Origin: an uncultured Myxococcales bacterium
Lineage (GTDB): Bacteria; Myxococcota_A; UBA9042
Assembly (NCBI GenBank): GCA_903896545.1
Contig: CAITYF010000103.1
Coordinates: forward strand, 1 to 53,769
Reading direction: 5' to 3'
DNA length: 53,769 nucleotides
Shown: one piece after another, positions 1 to 8,923 of the stretch
Numbering within the stretch: the first letter of the stretch is position 1
How the letters are laid out: every line of letters begins with the position of its first letter
Translations under genes and position numbers: made by a program
Notes under the pieces: model-generated
What the model saw: only the letters and a program-made list of their open reading frames with translations
The model's database searches: none
What the model was told of the DNA's origin: nothing

Positions 1-273
1 GATTCCACGGGTGAGATCTGTCTGGCGCTTCGGCTGCGCGCGGGGATGCGGGGGGCGAGTGAGCGTGACGGGTGCGTCTGGCGGTGAGGATCGATCAGGT
101 CTGCGTTTAGCCTGCACAGTTCGTTGACCGTCTCCCGCCTGTCTGCTATACCCCCGCGGCTTCGCGCACGGCTGTTTGTCGGCGACGCGAGCTATTTCAG
201 CGTCGTTTCACGGTCTTCCGGTCTTTTTGTCCAGAAGCCCGATCGCGACGCCACAGTGGGTAGGGCTTTGCAT

Positions 274-693
274 ATGTCCGCGTGGTTGATGGCGCAAAAT
301 GTACTGGTGGATGCGGCGAATCTCCTCGCCCAAGTTGAAGGTCCCGGTCCGGCGGCCGCGGCTGCTGGCGGTGGTGGCGGTGGTGGTCCGAGCGCCGCGG
401 GCGGTGGCTTGCTGAACATCGGCATGATTGTGGTCATGTTCGTCGTGTTCTACTTCTTCGTGATGCGGCCGCAGTCCAAGCGCGCCAAAGAGCACACCGC
501 CTTCTTGACCAATTTGAAGCCCAACGATCGCGTGGTGTTGCGCAGTGGAATCTTTGGCAAGCTCGTGTCGATCGACGGCGAGTCGGCTAAGGTGGAGATC
601 GCGGATCGCGTCGTGATTCGCGTGTTCAAGAGCCAGATCGCTGGCGCGGAATCGCAGGCGGCCGACGTGGTGGATAGCGCTCAAGGTCGCTAG
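274..693 (+). CDS. yajC: YajC, Sec translocon accessory subunit
   Basis: YajC is a small inner-membrane protein that associates with SecD and SecF and supports the SecYEG channel. The 139-residue product has an Ala/Gly-rich N-terminus, one membrane segment near residues 47-64 and the family hallmark MRPQSKRAKEH just after it, followed by a small cytoplasmic domain (residues NDRVV to about the end). The ATG at 274 is preferred because GGGTAGGG lies 7 nt upstream. The frame is open back to 124, but that extension is Arg/Ser-rich and has no Shine-Dalgarno. An alternative ATG at 289 is possible. It is followed after 66 nt by secD, the usual order. The Gly-rich run before the membrane segment (about residues 28-43) is longer than in most homologues, but many relatives have some such linker. 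Confidence 0.93.
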   Translation: MSAWLMAQNVLVDAANLLAQVEGPGPAAAAAGGGGGGGPSAAGGGLLNIGMIVVMFVVFYFFVMRPQSKRAKEHTAFLTNLKPNDRVVLRSGIFGKLVSIDGESAKVEIADRVVIRVFKSQIAGAESQAADVVDSAQGR

Positions 694-759
694 ACGCCCA
701 GCAAACGGTGCATCGCGCATTGCGAGCAGCCCCTGACTCGTTCTTAGGAGACGGTCCAC

Positions 760-2577
760 ATGGACAAGAAACGCAATTGGAAAGCCTGGTTCACGATCGC
801 CCTTTTGATCGTTAGCGTTCTGCAGCTGCTGCCGACGTTCCTGCCAGGCCTGCCGGATTTCTACACCAATATCTTTGAGAAGCAGATCAGCTACGGTCTT
901 GATCTCAAAGGCGGTTTGGAACTGCGCTACACCGTTGACTACAAAAAGGCCATCCGCGATAACGCGCTGCGCCTGCGCGATTCCGTCTCGGATCGCTTGG
1001 CCGACGCCTACGCGAAGGGCAAGGGCAAGGACTGGAATACGCTGACCGACAAGGAACGCGACGACATCCTCGCGCGCTGGGAAGTGAAGTTGCAGCCGGG
1101 CGCGTTCAAAGACCTGAGCGTCAAGTTCAAGGATGCCAACGACGCCAAATTGCTGACGTCGGACATGGTCGCGACGGTCGATTCGAGCTTCCAGCTCCGT
1201 TCGGTGAACGCAACGGAAGCGACGCTGTTCCTGCCGGACAAGCGCGTACTTGAACTGCGTAAGGACATCGTCGACCAGACGCTTTCGACCATCCGCAAGC
1301 GTGTCGACGCGTTCGGCCTCGTGGAGCCAGACGTCCGCGCGTCGGGTGAAGCGGAGATCGACCTGCAGTTGCCGGGTCTGAATGAGCGCCAGATGCGCAT
1401 GGTGCGTGAGCGCATCGGTCAGGCGGCACAGCTGACCTTCCGCATGGAAGTGGTCGCGGCGAAGGTTTTTGATGACAAGGCTGCGGCGCTGGAGACCTTC
1501 AAGAAGGACAACGCAGACGTGTCCAAGGCGCTTGCCGTGGTGCCGGACAGCCGTGGTTCGTACCTGAAGGCGGACAAAAAGTCCGAGCTGATCCGCTTCG
1601 TGCGCACCATCACCGTGCCGGACGAGATCCTGATCGGCTACGAGCTGGTTGAAGAACGCGCCGCCAATGGTTCGGTCAAGTCCAGCTACTGGCGCACGCA
1701 CAACCTCACGGCCAAGGCGCCGCTGTCGGGTGACAACCTGACGCGCGCGGCGGCGAGCTACGATTCGCAGCACGGCAACCAGCCGGTCGTGAATCTGGAG
1801 TTTGACGCCCGTGGCGCGCGCATCTTTGGCGACCTGACCGAGAAGAACGTCGGCAACCGCATGGCCATCATGCTGGACGACGACATCAACTCCGCGCCGA
1901 ACATCAACGAGCCGATTCACGGCGGTCGCGCGCAAATCACGCTCGGCAAGGGCAATTCGCACCAAGCGATGCTGGAAGAAGCCAAGTCGCTGGTGACCGT
2001 GCTGAACAACGGCGCGTACAAGGCGCCCGTCATCAAGGTCCACGACATCGAAGTCGGTCCGTCGCTCGGTCAAGACGCGGTCCGTTCGGGTCTCATCTCG
2101 ATGATGGTCGGCGTGCTCCTCGTCGTCGCCTTCATGGTGTTCTACTACCGCCAGGGCGGCATCATCGCGGACATCGCGCTGGTGTTTAACCTGCTGCTGC
2201 AGCTCGCCTGCTTGGTGTCGTTCAACGCGGCGCTCACGCTGCCCGGCATGGCCGGTCTGACGCTGACCACGGCGATGGCGGTCGACGCGAACATCCTCAT
2301 CTTCGAGCGCGTTCGTGAAGAACTCCGCTCCGGCAAGACCACGCGCAACGCCTTGGACTTGGGCTATGGCCGCGCGTTCTGGACGATCTTCGACTCGCAC
2401 ATCACCGCCGGCATGGCAGGCGCTGTGTTGATGATGTACTCGTCGGGTCCCATCTACGGCTTCGCGGTGACGCTGCTCATCGGCATCGGCACCTCGATGT
2501 TCACGTCGATCGTGGCCACGCGCTTGATGTACGACTACCTGATTTCCAAGGGCAAATTGCAGCACCTCTCCGTCTGA
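760..2577 (+). CDS. secD: SecD, protein translocase subunit
   Basis: SecD uses the proton gradient to help pull exported proteins through SecYEG on the periplasmic side. The 605-residue product has an N-terminal membrane segment (about 8-28), the conserved DLKGG motif near residue 49, a large periplasmic P1 region, and a C-terminal RND-type membrane domain with TTAMAVDANILIFERVREEL. The Asp of that motif is the family's essential proton-relay residue. AGGAGA sits 9 nt before the ATG. It follows yajC and precedes secF, so the three probably form one transcript. The length is close to the family norm (E. coli 615). Confidence 0.97.
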   Translation: MDKKRNWKAWFTIALLIVSVLQLLPTFLPGLPDFYTNIFEKQISYGLDLKGGLELRYTVDYKKAIRDNALRLRDSVSDRLADAYAKGKGKDWNTLTDKERDDILARWEVKLQPGAFKDLSVKFKDANDAKLLTSDMVATVDSSFQLRSVNATEATLFLPDKRVLELRKDIVDQTLSTIRKRVDAFGLVEPDVRASGEAEIDLQLPGLNERQMRMVRERIGQAAQLTFRMEVVAAKVFDDKAAALETFKKDNADVSKALAVVPDSRGSYLKADKKSELIRFVRTITVPDEILIGYELVEERAANGSVKSSYWRTHNLTAKAPLSGDNLTRAAASYDSQHGNQPVVNLEFDARGARIFGDLTEKNVGNRMAIMLDDDINSAPNINEPIHGGRAQITLGKGNSHQAMLEEAKSLVTVLNNGAYKAPVIKVHDIEVGPSLGQDAVRSGLISMMVGVLLVVAFMVFYYRQGGIIADIALVFNLLLQLACLVSFNAALTLPGMAGLTLTTAMAVDANILIFERVREELRSGKTTRNALDLGYGRAFWTIFDSHITAGMAGAVLMMYSSGPIYGFAVTLLIGIGTSMFTSIVATRLMYDYLISKGKLQHLSV

Positions 2578-2645
2578 CCTTTCGACCTCTCGAATGCAGT
2601 GGAACCGCGCACGCTAGTAAGCGGACCCTGAAGGCACACAAGATC

Positions 2646-4040
2646 ATGTCCCACCAGCACTTCACGCTCTTTAATCCCGATTCCAACTACGACTTTGTCG
2701 GTCGTCGTCACGTGTACTACGCGTTGACCGGCATCGGCATTTTGGCGTCGATCATCGCGCTCAGCACGTTGGGTTTTAACAAGGGCATCGACTTCAAAGG
2801 CGGCACCAAGCAGATCGTCGCTTTTGATCCCGCCGCCAAGGTTGACCGCCTGAGCTTGCAGCAGACCGTGGAAGGCATCCTGACGAGCGCGCTCGGCGCG
2901 TCCAAGGACCGCATCGGCGACGTGGAAGTGCAGGAATTCGACACCGGTACCGGCGGCGGTTCGGGCAAGAAGCACTTCGCGGTCGTGACGGAACTGACCT
3001 CGATGTTGACGCAGGCCAAGCGCGACGGCATTGAGAAGAACCTGAAGGCGCAGTTCGGCGACAAGATCGACGTCGAATGGGCGGCGGAAGGCGAAGACCG
3101 CGTGTTCGTGACGCTGACCGAACCCAAGAAGATCACGGAGACGTATGCGTCCTTGACCAAGATTTTCGCGGATGCCGGCTTCCCGAAGACCAAGGCGGGC
3201 AGCGATCTGGAAGTGCAGCTGGACGTGAACATGTTCCGCTCGCTGCAGATGCTGGAAGCGGAGTCGGGCAAGGGCGACGTCAAGCCGGATGCGGCCAAAG
3301 CGACGTCGGCGAAGATCGCTGCGGAAGAAGCCAAGCTGCGCGCGCAGAAGGAAACGGATCTGGCGGACAAGTCGGACGCGCGGTTCACCGTCGTCATCGA
3401 AGAATTCAAAGCGAAGCTGGAAGACGGCATTCGCGCCAAGTACGGCAAGGGCTTCATCGCCGTCGAGTCGTCCACGGCGGTTTCGCCGTCCGTCGCCGGT
3501 GAAATGATGAGCCAGGGCTTGGTCGCGATTCTGTACGCGATTCTCGGCATCGTGCTCTACATCATCTTGCGGTTCGACGTTCGCTACGCGCCGGGCGCCT
3601 TGATCGCGACGGTTCACGACGTGATCCTCGTCATCGGCGCGTTCTCGGTCGCGCAAGTGAAGTTCTCGATGCCCGTCATCGCCGCGGTGCTGACGGTCGC
3701 CGGTTACTCAGTGACGGACACCATCGTCGTCTTTGACCGAATTCGCGAGATGCAAGAGAAGCATCCCGACGTGAAAATCGAGGTCCTCATCAACAGCGCG
3801 ATCAACCAGACGATGAGCCGCACGGTCTTGACGTCGTTGACCACGTTCCTGACGTCGGCGTCGATCTTCCTCTTCGGCGGCGGTCTGATCCGCGACTTCG
3901 CGTTCGCGATGTGCATCGGCGTTATCGTCGGCACGTTCTCGTCGATCTTCGTGGCCAGCCCGATCTTCCTCTGGCTGCACCACCGCTTTGAAGACCGCAA
4001 GGTTCGCCTGCCGTCGCACGAGCCCTCGGCCGCGGCGTAA
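2646..4040 (+). CDS. secF: SecF, protein translocase subunit, enlarged
   Basis: SecF is the partner of SecD. The N-terminal membrane segment (about 22-43) is followed by GIDFKGGT at 47-54, and the C-terminal six-helix RND region begins near SPSVAGEM (280-287) and includes GYSVTDTIVVFDRIREM. At 464 residues it is about 140 longer than E. coli SecF (323). The excess lies between residues about 60 and 280, in the first periplasmic region, and includes a Lys/Ala/Glu-rich stretch at 203-245 that looks like a coiled coil. The reading frame stays intact across it, so this is a genuine insertion and not a frameshift. The stop codon abuts the GTG of recJ directly, suggesting translational coupling. 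Confidence 0.96.
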   Translation: MSHQHFTLFNPDSNYDFVGRRHVYYALTGIGILASIIALSTLGFNKGIDFKGGTKQIVAFDPAAKVDRLSLQQTVEGILTSALGASKDRIGDVEVQEFDTGTGGGSGKKHFAVVTELTSMLTQAKRDGIEKNLKAQFGDKIDVEWAAEGEDRVFVTLTEPKKITETYASLTKIFADAGFPKTKAGSDLEVQLDVNMFRSLQMLEAESGKGDVKPDAAKATSAKIAAEEAKLRAQKETDLADKSDARFTVVIEEFKAKLEDGIRAKYGKGFIAVESSTAVSPSVAGEMMSQGLVAILYAILGIVLYIILRFDVRYAPGALIATVHDVILVIGAFSVAQVKFSMPVIAAVLTVAGYSVTDTIVVFDRIREMQEKHPDVKIEVLINSAINQTMSRTVLTSLTTFLTSASIFLFGGGLIRDFAFAMCIGVIVGTFSSIFVASPIFLWLHHRFEDRKVRLPSHEPSAAA

Positions 4041-5777
4041 GTGCCCGCCGTGACGGCGCACTTTGAACAGCTGGAGCCCAATGCCGCGTACGTTGCGGCG
4101 CTGGTGGCAGACGGGCTTGCGCCGCTGCTGGCACGAATCTTGGTGCTGCGCGGTTTCGAGACGCCGGAAAAGGCCCAAAAGTTTCTGCAACCACCGCTCG
4201 CGGACCTGCCCGACCCGACGCTGCTGACGGGCGTCGTCGACGCTGCGCGCTTGATCGCCGATGCGTTGGCGTCGGGCGACAAAATCTGCGTTTACGGCGA
4301 CTACGACGTCGACGGCATCAGCGCCGCAGCGCTTCTGGACGACTTTTTCCGCAGCCTCGGTCACCAAGTCCGGGTGTTCCTGCCTGACCGCTTCCGCGAC
4401 GGCTACGGCCTGCATTACGACCGGCTACAAGAACTCTGCGACGACGGCATCGCGCTGTTCATCTCCGTGGATTGCGGGACGACGTCTGTGCGGGAAATTC
4501 AGGCGGTGCGCGATCGCAGTCGTCACTTCATCGTCTGCGACCACCACGCGCTAGGTCCTGAACTGCCGAACGCGGACGTCGTCCTCAATCCGCAGCGCCC
4601 GGAGTGCACGTACCCGGATCGCGGGCTGTCCGCGGTCGGCGTGGCGCTCGTGCTGGCGCAAGCGCTGCGGCGCGAACTGCACGCGCGCGGCCGGACAGCG
4701 CCGGTGGAACTGAAGCAGCTGATCGAGCTTGCTGCGCTCGGGACCATCGCGGACATGGCGCCCTTGGTCGGCGTGAACCGGATTCTGTGCTGGCATGGGC
4801 TGCGCCTGCTGGGCAAGTCGCAACGGCCCGGTGTGCAGAGATTGGCGGCGCGCAACACCAAGATCGCGAGCATCAGCGCGGACCGGGTGGGTTTTCATCT
4901 GGCGCCGCCGATCAACGCGGCGGGGCGTATGGCCGACCCGCAGACCGCGTTTGAGCTGCTCACGACGCGCAGCCAAGAACGCGCGCTGGAGCTGGCCGAT
5001 CTCATCGACTTGGAGAACAACCGCCGCAAGGACGCGCAGGCGTCGGCGACGGAAGTGGCGATCGTGCAGGCGCGTGTGCAAGAAGGTCGCGAGCACGCGG
5101 TGGTCGTGGCGCACGCGGATTGGCATCAGGGCGTCGTTGGCATCGTGGCGAACAAGGTCAAAGACGAGTGCGCGGTGCCGACGTTCGTGCTGGCGATTTG
5201 CGAAGACGGCGTGGCGCGCGGATCGGGGCGCTCTATCTCTGGCTATGACCTGGTCGCGGGACTGCGGGCGATTCACGAGGACGGGCTGTTTGAGCGCTTT
5301 GGCGGCCACGCGATGGCCGCGGGCGTGACGATTCGCGCGGATCGCGTGGAGACGTTTCGCGCGCGGCTGCAAAACCACGTCGCACAAACGCTGCCACACG
5401 CGCAGCGGGATCGCGCCGTGCGCGTGGACGCGGAGCTGGCCGTTGCCGACTTGGAGCTCTCCATCGTCGATCTGCTGGAACAGCTGGAGCCGTGTGGCAA
5501 GGGCAACGAACGTCCGCAATTTCTGTTGCGCGGCGTGGAAGTGCACCGGCCGATCTTCATGGGCAAGGACAAGGACTGGGCGCGCGGCGTGTTGTTGGAA
5601 GCTGGAACGCAGCCAGCATGGGCGCGTCGCGGGGTCGAGTTCTTTGGCGCGCGGATGCTGCTGGGCGAATTCCGCGACCGCGATCGCGTTGACGCCGTGG
5701 TCAGGCTGGAACGCAACGTGCACAACGGCAAAGTGACACTGCAAGCGACGCTCGTCGCCCTGCAAGCTGCACGGTAG
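4041..5777 (+). CDS. recJ: Single-stranded-DNA-specific exonuclease RecJ
   Basis: RecJ degrades single-stranded DNA 5' to 3' in recombination and mismatch repair. The 578-residue protein shows the DHH-superfamily motifs in order: YGDYDVDGISAA near residue 86, SVDCGTTS near 142, CDHHALG near 163, then a DHHA1 nucleic-acid-binding region with GSGRS and RFGGHAMAAG. The length matches the family (E. coli 577). Translation starts with GTG at 4041, immediately after the secF TAA, with no room for its own promoter. Placement of recJ behind secDF is common in this group. It converges with the L,D-transpeptidase gene, leaving only 4 nt between stops and so no separate terminator. Confidence 0.96.
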   Translation: MPAVTAHFEQLEPNAAYVAALVADGLAPLLARILVLRGFETPEKAQKFLQPPLADLPDPTLLTGVVDAARLIADALASGDKICVYGDYDVDGISAAALLDDFFRSLGHQVRVFLPDRFRDGYGLHYDRLQELCDDGIALFISVDCGTTSVREIQAVRDRSRHFIVCDHHALGPELPNADVVLNPQRPECTYPDRGLSAVGVALVLAQALRRELHARGRTAPVELKQLIELAALGTIADMAPLVGVNRILCWHGLRLLGKSQRPGVQRLAARNTKIASISADRVGFHLAPPINAAGRMADPQTAFELLTTRSQERALELADLIDLENNRRKDAQASATEVAIVQARVQEGREHAVVVAHADWHQGVVGIVANKVKDECAVPTFVLAICEDGVARGSGRSISGYDLVAGLRAIHEDGLFERFGGHAMAAGVTIRADRVETFRARLQNHVAQTLPHAQRDRAVRVDAELAVADLELSIVDLLEQLEPCGKGNERPQFLLRGVEVHRPIFMGKDKDWARGVLLEAGTQPAWARRGVEFFGARMLLGEFRDRDRVDAVVRLERNVHNGKVTLQATLVALQAAR

Positions 5778-5781
5778 GCGT

Positions 5782-7209
5782 TTATTTCTTTGCTAGCGTA
5801 CCTTTTTCGACCGCCGCGACGTGGCGCACAGGCTTGTGCCCCGCCTTGCTCGGATCCTCGACGATGACCCAAGCAGTTTGCAGCTTGCCGCTCACGGGCA
5901 GCACGGAATGCCAGCCGTCCGGCAAGTGCGGCGGGATCCATTGGAACAGCCACGCGGCATCTGACGGCGACAAATTCACGCAGCCGTGCGACTTCTCGAT
6001 GCCAAACTGATCGTGCCAGTAGGCGCCATGCAGCGCGCGTCCGTCGTCATAGTGCATCGTCCACGGCACTTCTTCAGCGTAGTAGTCGTCCCACGGCTTG
6101 CCGCGCATCGAGGTGTGGACGGATTTGGCGTAGACCTTGAACGTGCCTTCCTGGGTCATATGCGACTTGTTGTCGCTTTTGCCGCTGGAGATCAGCGTTG
6201 CCAAGACCCGCTGGTCGCCCTCGTACGCCGTCAGCACCTGTTCGTGCAGGTCGACATGCACCCAGCGATCTGCCGCCGCCACGCCTTTTGGACGCGGCAC
6301 TGGGCGGACGACGCGGACCACGCTCGCGGAAACCGAACCACCTGGCACCAGCACGCGGCCATTCTTCTCGCCCAAAAGCGGCAAATGGTCGTAGCGGTTC
6401 ACGGTGCGCGCGAGGATCTGTTCGGCCGTCGGCTTCACCACCTTCACCTTGGGATCGCGTGGCGGCTGAATCACCGTTTTGCGCCGCACAAAGACGAACG
6501 CGCCTTGGCCGCCGTCACGCACGCCTTCAAACTTGGACGGCGTAAAGAGTTTGATCTCCTTGGCGCGCATCCAGCCGCCATCGGGTCGCTGCAGCCAGCC
6601 GCGTTGCGCTTGCGCCGGGTTCGGAACGAACGCCAGACGAAAATCCGACTTCTCCTTGCGCAGCACCTTGGACTTGTTGGACGGCGCGGCAAAAACCAGC
6701 GGCGATCCACCGACGGGCCGACCATACGCGTACCGCGCCGCGGCGGAAGTTCCGTACGCTTCCGGTGGCACCGGCAGCGCGCGCAAGGAGCGCAGCGGAA
6801 CCGCACCATCGTTGCCCAGAATCGCCCACGCTTTTGGTGTCTTACAGTCGGGCACGCAGGCGGTTACATTCACGGTGTCGCCGCGCTGCAGGACGCCCGT
6901 CAGTCGCGCCGCCATCTTCGGTTCGCGGCGCACGTAACCGGGCGCCATTGACCACGCGCCGAACGGCGGCGGTGGTGGCGTGCCGCCCGCCCAATCGCGT
7001 GGCGGCGGGCCACAGAAATCATCGAGGGCCAAACTCTTTTCGCCGCCATCGGGCAGCAGACCGGCATTTTGCAGGGCCTTGTCCGCGTGGACTTGCGCTG
7101 CGGCGGGTCGGGCGAGCGCGACCAGCGCCAGAAGGAAGAACACCGTCGCCAGCGCGGGAACGCGGGCACCAGAAGCAGAACGCACAGCAGGTTCCGGGTC
7201 AGCTTCCAT
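5782..7209 (-). CDS. L,D-transpeptidase (YkuD domain), secreted
   Basis: L,D-transpeptidases cross-link peptidoglycan stems through 3-3 links or attach proteins to the wall. The 475-residue protein has a signal peptide (about residues 1-39, hydrophobic core FFLLALVALA, end AAAQ). A non-catalytic region of some 270 residues follows, with SH3-like character, then the YkuD domain with the catalytic signature SHGCVNLS (Cys near 410) and an upstream HGAYWHDQF. The start at 7209 has GGAGG 8 nt upstream. The long N-terminal region is larger than in minimal YkuD proteins and has a Pro/Gly-rich linker near residues 75-85. It is divergently placed from the PBP4-type gene, another wall enzyme. The exact role (cross-linking or anchoring) cannot be told. 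Confidence 0.92.
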   Translation of the reverse strand: MEADPEPAVRSASGARVPALATVFFLLALVALARPAAAQVHADKALQNAGLLPDGGEKSLALDDFCGPPPRDWAGGTPPPPPFGAWSMAPGYVRREPKMAARLTGVLQRGDTVNVTACVPDCKTPKAWAILGNDGAVPLRSLRALPVPPEAYGTSAAARYAYGRPVGGSPLVFAAPSNKSKVLRKEKSDFRLAFVPNPAQAQRGWLQRPDGGWMRAKEIKLFTPSKFEGVRDGGQGAFVFVRRKTVIQPPRDPKVKVVKPTAEQILARTVNRYDHLPLLGEKNGRVLVPGGSVSASVVRVVRPVPRPKGVAAADRWVHVDLHEQVLTAYEGDQRVLATLISSGKSDNKSHMTQEGTFKVYAKSVHTSMRGKPWDDYYAEEVPWTMHYDDGRALHGAYWHDQFGIEKSHGCVNLSPSDAAWLFQWIPPHLPDGWHSVLPVSGKLQTAWVIVEDPSKAGHKPVRHVAAVEKGTLAKK

Positions 7210-7374
7210 GGGGTGGGCCTCCTTCGCCCTGATTTCACGTTAAGCTGAGCCCGGCACTTGTGCAAAAAACCCAACCATCCCGGCGACGTGGAGCGGCACC
7301 GCTCGGCGCCGACTGTCTTGGAACTTGGCCTGCAGACTGGGTAATCTCGTCCGCGCCCGATGCGCCGCTAAGTG

Positions 7375-7388
7375 CGCAAAATTTTGCG
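7375..7388. promoter_or_regulatory. 14-bp perfect palindrome upstream of dacB
   Basis: The sequence CGCAAAATTTTGCG is a perfect palindrome about 85 nt before the preferred dacB start, in the gap shared with the divergent L,D-transpeptidase gene. Its AT-rich core stands out from the GC-rich surroundings and would suit a dimeric repressor. No regulator can be named, and chance occurrence is possible. Confidence 0.3.
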
Positions 7389-7473
7389 GGGTTACAAAAT
7401 TGCCGCAGCGTTCCTTTCGTCGCCGCCGTTTCCGCGTTACCTTTCGCCGGCGCGCTCGCGCAGTTGGCAGGCG

Positions 7474-8910
7474 ATGTTGCAGCAGAATCGGTTCGCGAAA
7501 ATCCTCAATCTCTCGCTGTTTTGCGTACTTGCGTTGCCGGTGACGGTCCTCGCGCAGCCCGTGGTGCCGACCGTTGCCAAAACGTCGCTCGGAGACGCGC
7601 TGCGCGGAATCCTCACGGGCGCGGGTGGCAAGGTCACCGTTGTGGCGACCGTTGTCGATCTGGCAACTGGCGAGGTTGTGCTCGATCTGGACGGCAAGAA
7701 GCTGGTGCATCCGGCGTCCGTGGCCAAGCTATTTGCCACGTCGGCCGTGATGAAGACGCTGTCGGCGGACAAGACGTTCCTGACGGAAGTGCGCGCAAGC
7801 CCGGTGAAAAACGGCGAAGTGGCGACGCTGGCGATTATCGGTTCGGGCGATCCGACGATGTTTGCGAGCGACTATGCCAAGTTGGCGGCGGAAGTTCAGA
7901 AGAAGGGCATCACGAAGATCGGCAAGCTGATCGTCGATGCGACGATTTTTGACGACAAGCTGCCCAAGGGGTTTGACGAGAAGCAGACGGACGCGGCGTT
8001 TCGTGCGCCAGTGGGCGGTCTGCAGTGCGAGGCGGGGACCGTGCACGCAGCCGTCAAGCCGGGTGAAGTGGGCGCGCCGCCGCTTGTGGAAGTGGGACCG
8101 GCGGCGGGCGACGCGGTGGTTGTCGTCAATGAAGCCAAGACAATCGCGGGCAAAAAGGACGCGCTGACGGTGTTTACGCGGCCCAATGGGCGCGTGACCG
8201 AAGTGGTCGTGCAGGGAACGATCGCCGCCAAGCACGCGCCGATCGGCTCAGGTCGCCGCCGTGTGGCCGATGGCAGCTTTTACGCGGGCTGGGTGTTTCA
8301 GCAGGCGCTGCTGAAGCACGGTGTGGCCGCGCCTGCACCGAGCTTTGGCAAAAGCCCGGATCTGGCGCTGGTGGCGTCGCGCGCTTCGCCCAAGCTGCAG
8401 GAAATCGTCAGCGTCACGAACAAGAAGTCGCACAACGGCTACGCTGAGACGATGTTTCGCGAGACCGCTGCGGGTCAGGGGCAGGTCCCCGTGACGAACG
8501 AAAAGGCCGAAGCCGCGGTGCGAAAGACGCTGGAGACCCTGCAAATCCGCTGGAATGGCAGCGTTCTGGGCAATGGGTCGGGTCTGTACCACGCCGACAA
8601 GGTGACGTCGCAGACCGTTGTGGACCTCCTGCGCGCGATGCACAAGGACCCGGCGGGCGCGAACTGGCGCAAGACGCTGCCGATCGCGGGTGTGGACGGG
8701 ACGCTGCGCGGGCGCCTGCACGACCCGCAGACGCAGGGCAAGATTCAGGCGAAGACCGGCACGCTGGACGACGTCGTGGGACTGGCTGGTTATGCCGAGG
8801 CGGGCGACAAAACCTACGTCTTCGCCGTCTTTTACAACGGCATCAAGAACGGACCAGGCGCCTACCGCGGTGCCGTCGATCGCATGTTGAAGCGGCTCTT
8901 GACGCCGTAA
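7474..8910 (+). CDS. dacB: D-alanyl-D-alanine carboxypeptidase/endopeptidase (PBP4 type)
   Basis: This periplasmic peptidase S13 enzyme trims and cleaves peptidoglycan peptides. The 478-residue product has a signal peptide (about 1-28, ending VLAQP) and the three penicillin-binding motifs in order: SVAK (Ser82 nucleophile), SHN in KKSHNGYAE, and KTG in AKTGTLDD. The large domain inserted between the first two motifs is typical of the DacB class. The ATG at 7474 is chosen because the signal peptide begins there and GGCAGG precedes it. An in-frame GTG at 7372 would add 34 residues without a sensible signal. It is divergent from the L,D-transpeptidase and 13 nt ahead of lpdA. Confidence 0.94.
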   Translation: MLQQNRFAKILNLSLFCVLALPVTVLAQPVVPTVAKTSLGDALRGILTGAGGKVTVVATVVDLATGEVVLDLDGKKLVHPASVAKLFATSAVMKTLSADKTFLTEVRASPVKNGEVATLAIIGSGDPTMFASDYAKLAAEVQKKGITKIGKLIVDATIFDDKLPKGFDEKQTDAAFRAPVGGLQCEAGTVHAAVKPGEVGAPPLVEVGPAAGDAVVVVNEAKTIAGKKDALTVFTRPNGRVTEVVVQGTIAAKHAPIGSGRRRVADGSFYAGWVFQQALLKHGVAAPAPSFGKSPDLALVASRASPKLQEIVSVTNKKSHNGYAETMFRETAAGQGQVPVTNEKAEAAVRKTLETLQIRWNGSVLGNGSGLYHADKVTSQTVVDLLRAMHKDPAGANWRKTLPIAGVDGTLRGRLHDPQTQGKIQAKTGTLDDVVGLAGYAEAGDKTYVFAVFYNGIKNGPGAYRGAVDRMLKRLLTP

Positions 8911-8923
8911 CGGGAGAAATTTC

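Noticed and set aside
60..115. Possible third copy of the 131-bp element near the window start
   Set aside because: Only a short stretch near 98-115 resembles the element's end, and the spacing of the other blocks does not fit.
208..2565. Long minus-strand frame opposite yajC and secD
   Set aside because: It is His/Arg/Gln-rich, with no family pattern and fully antisense to conserved genes.
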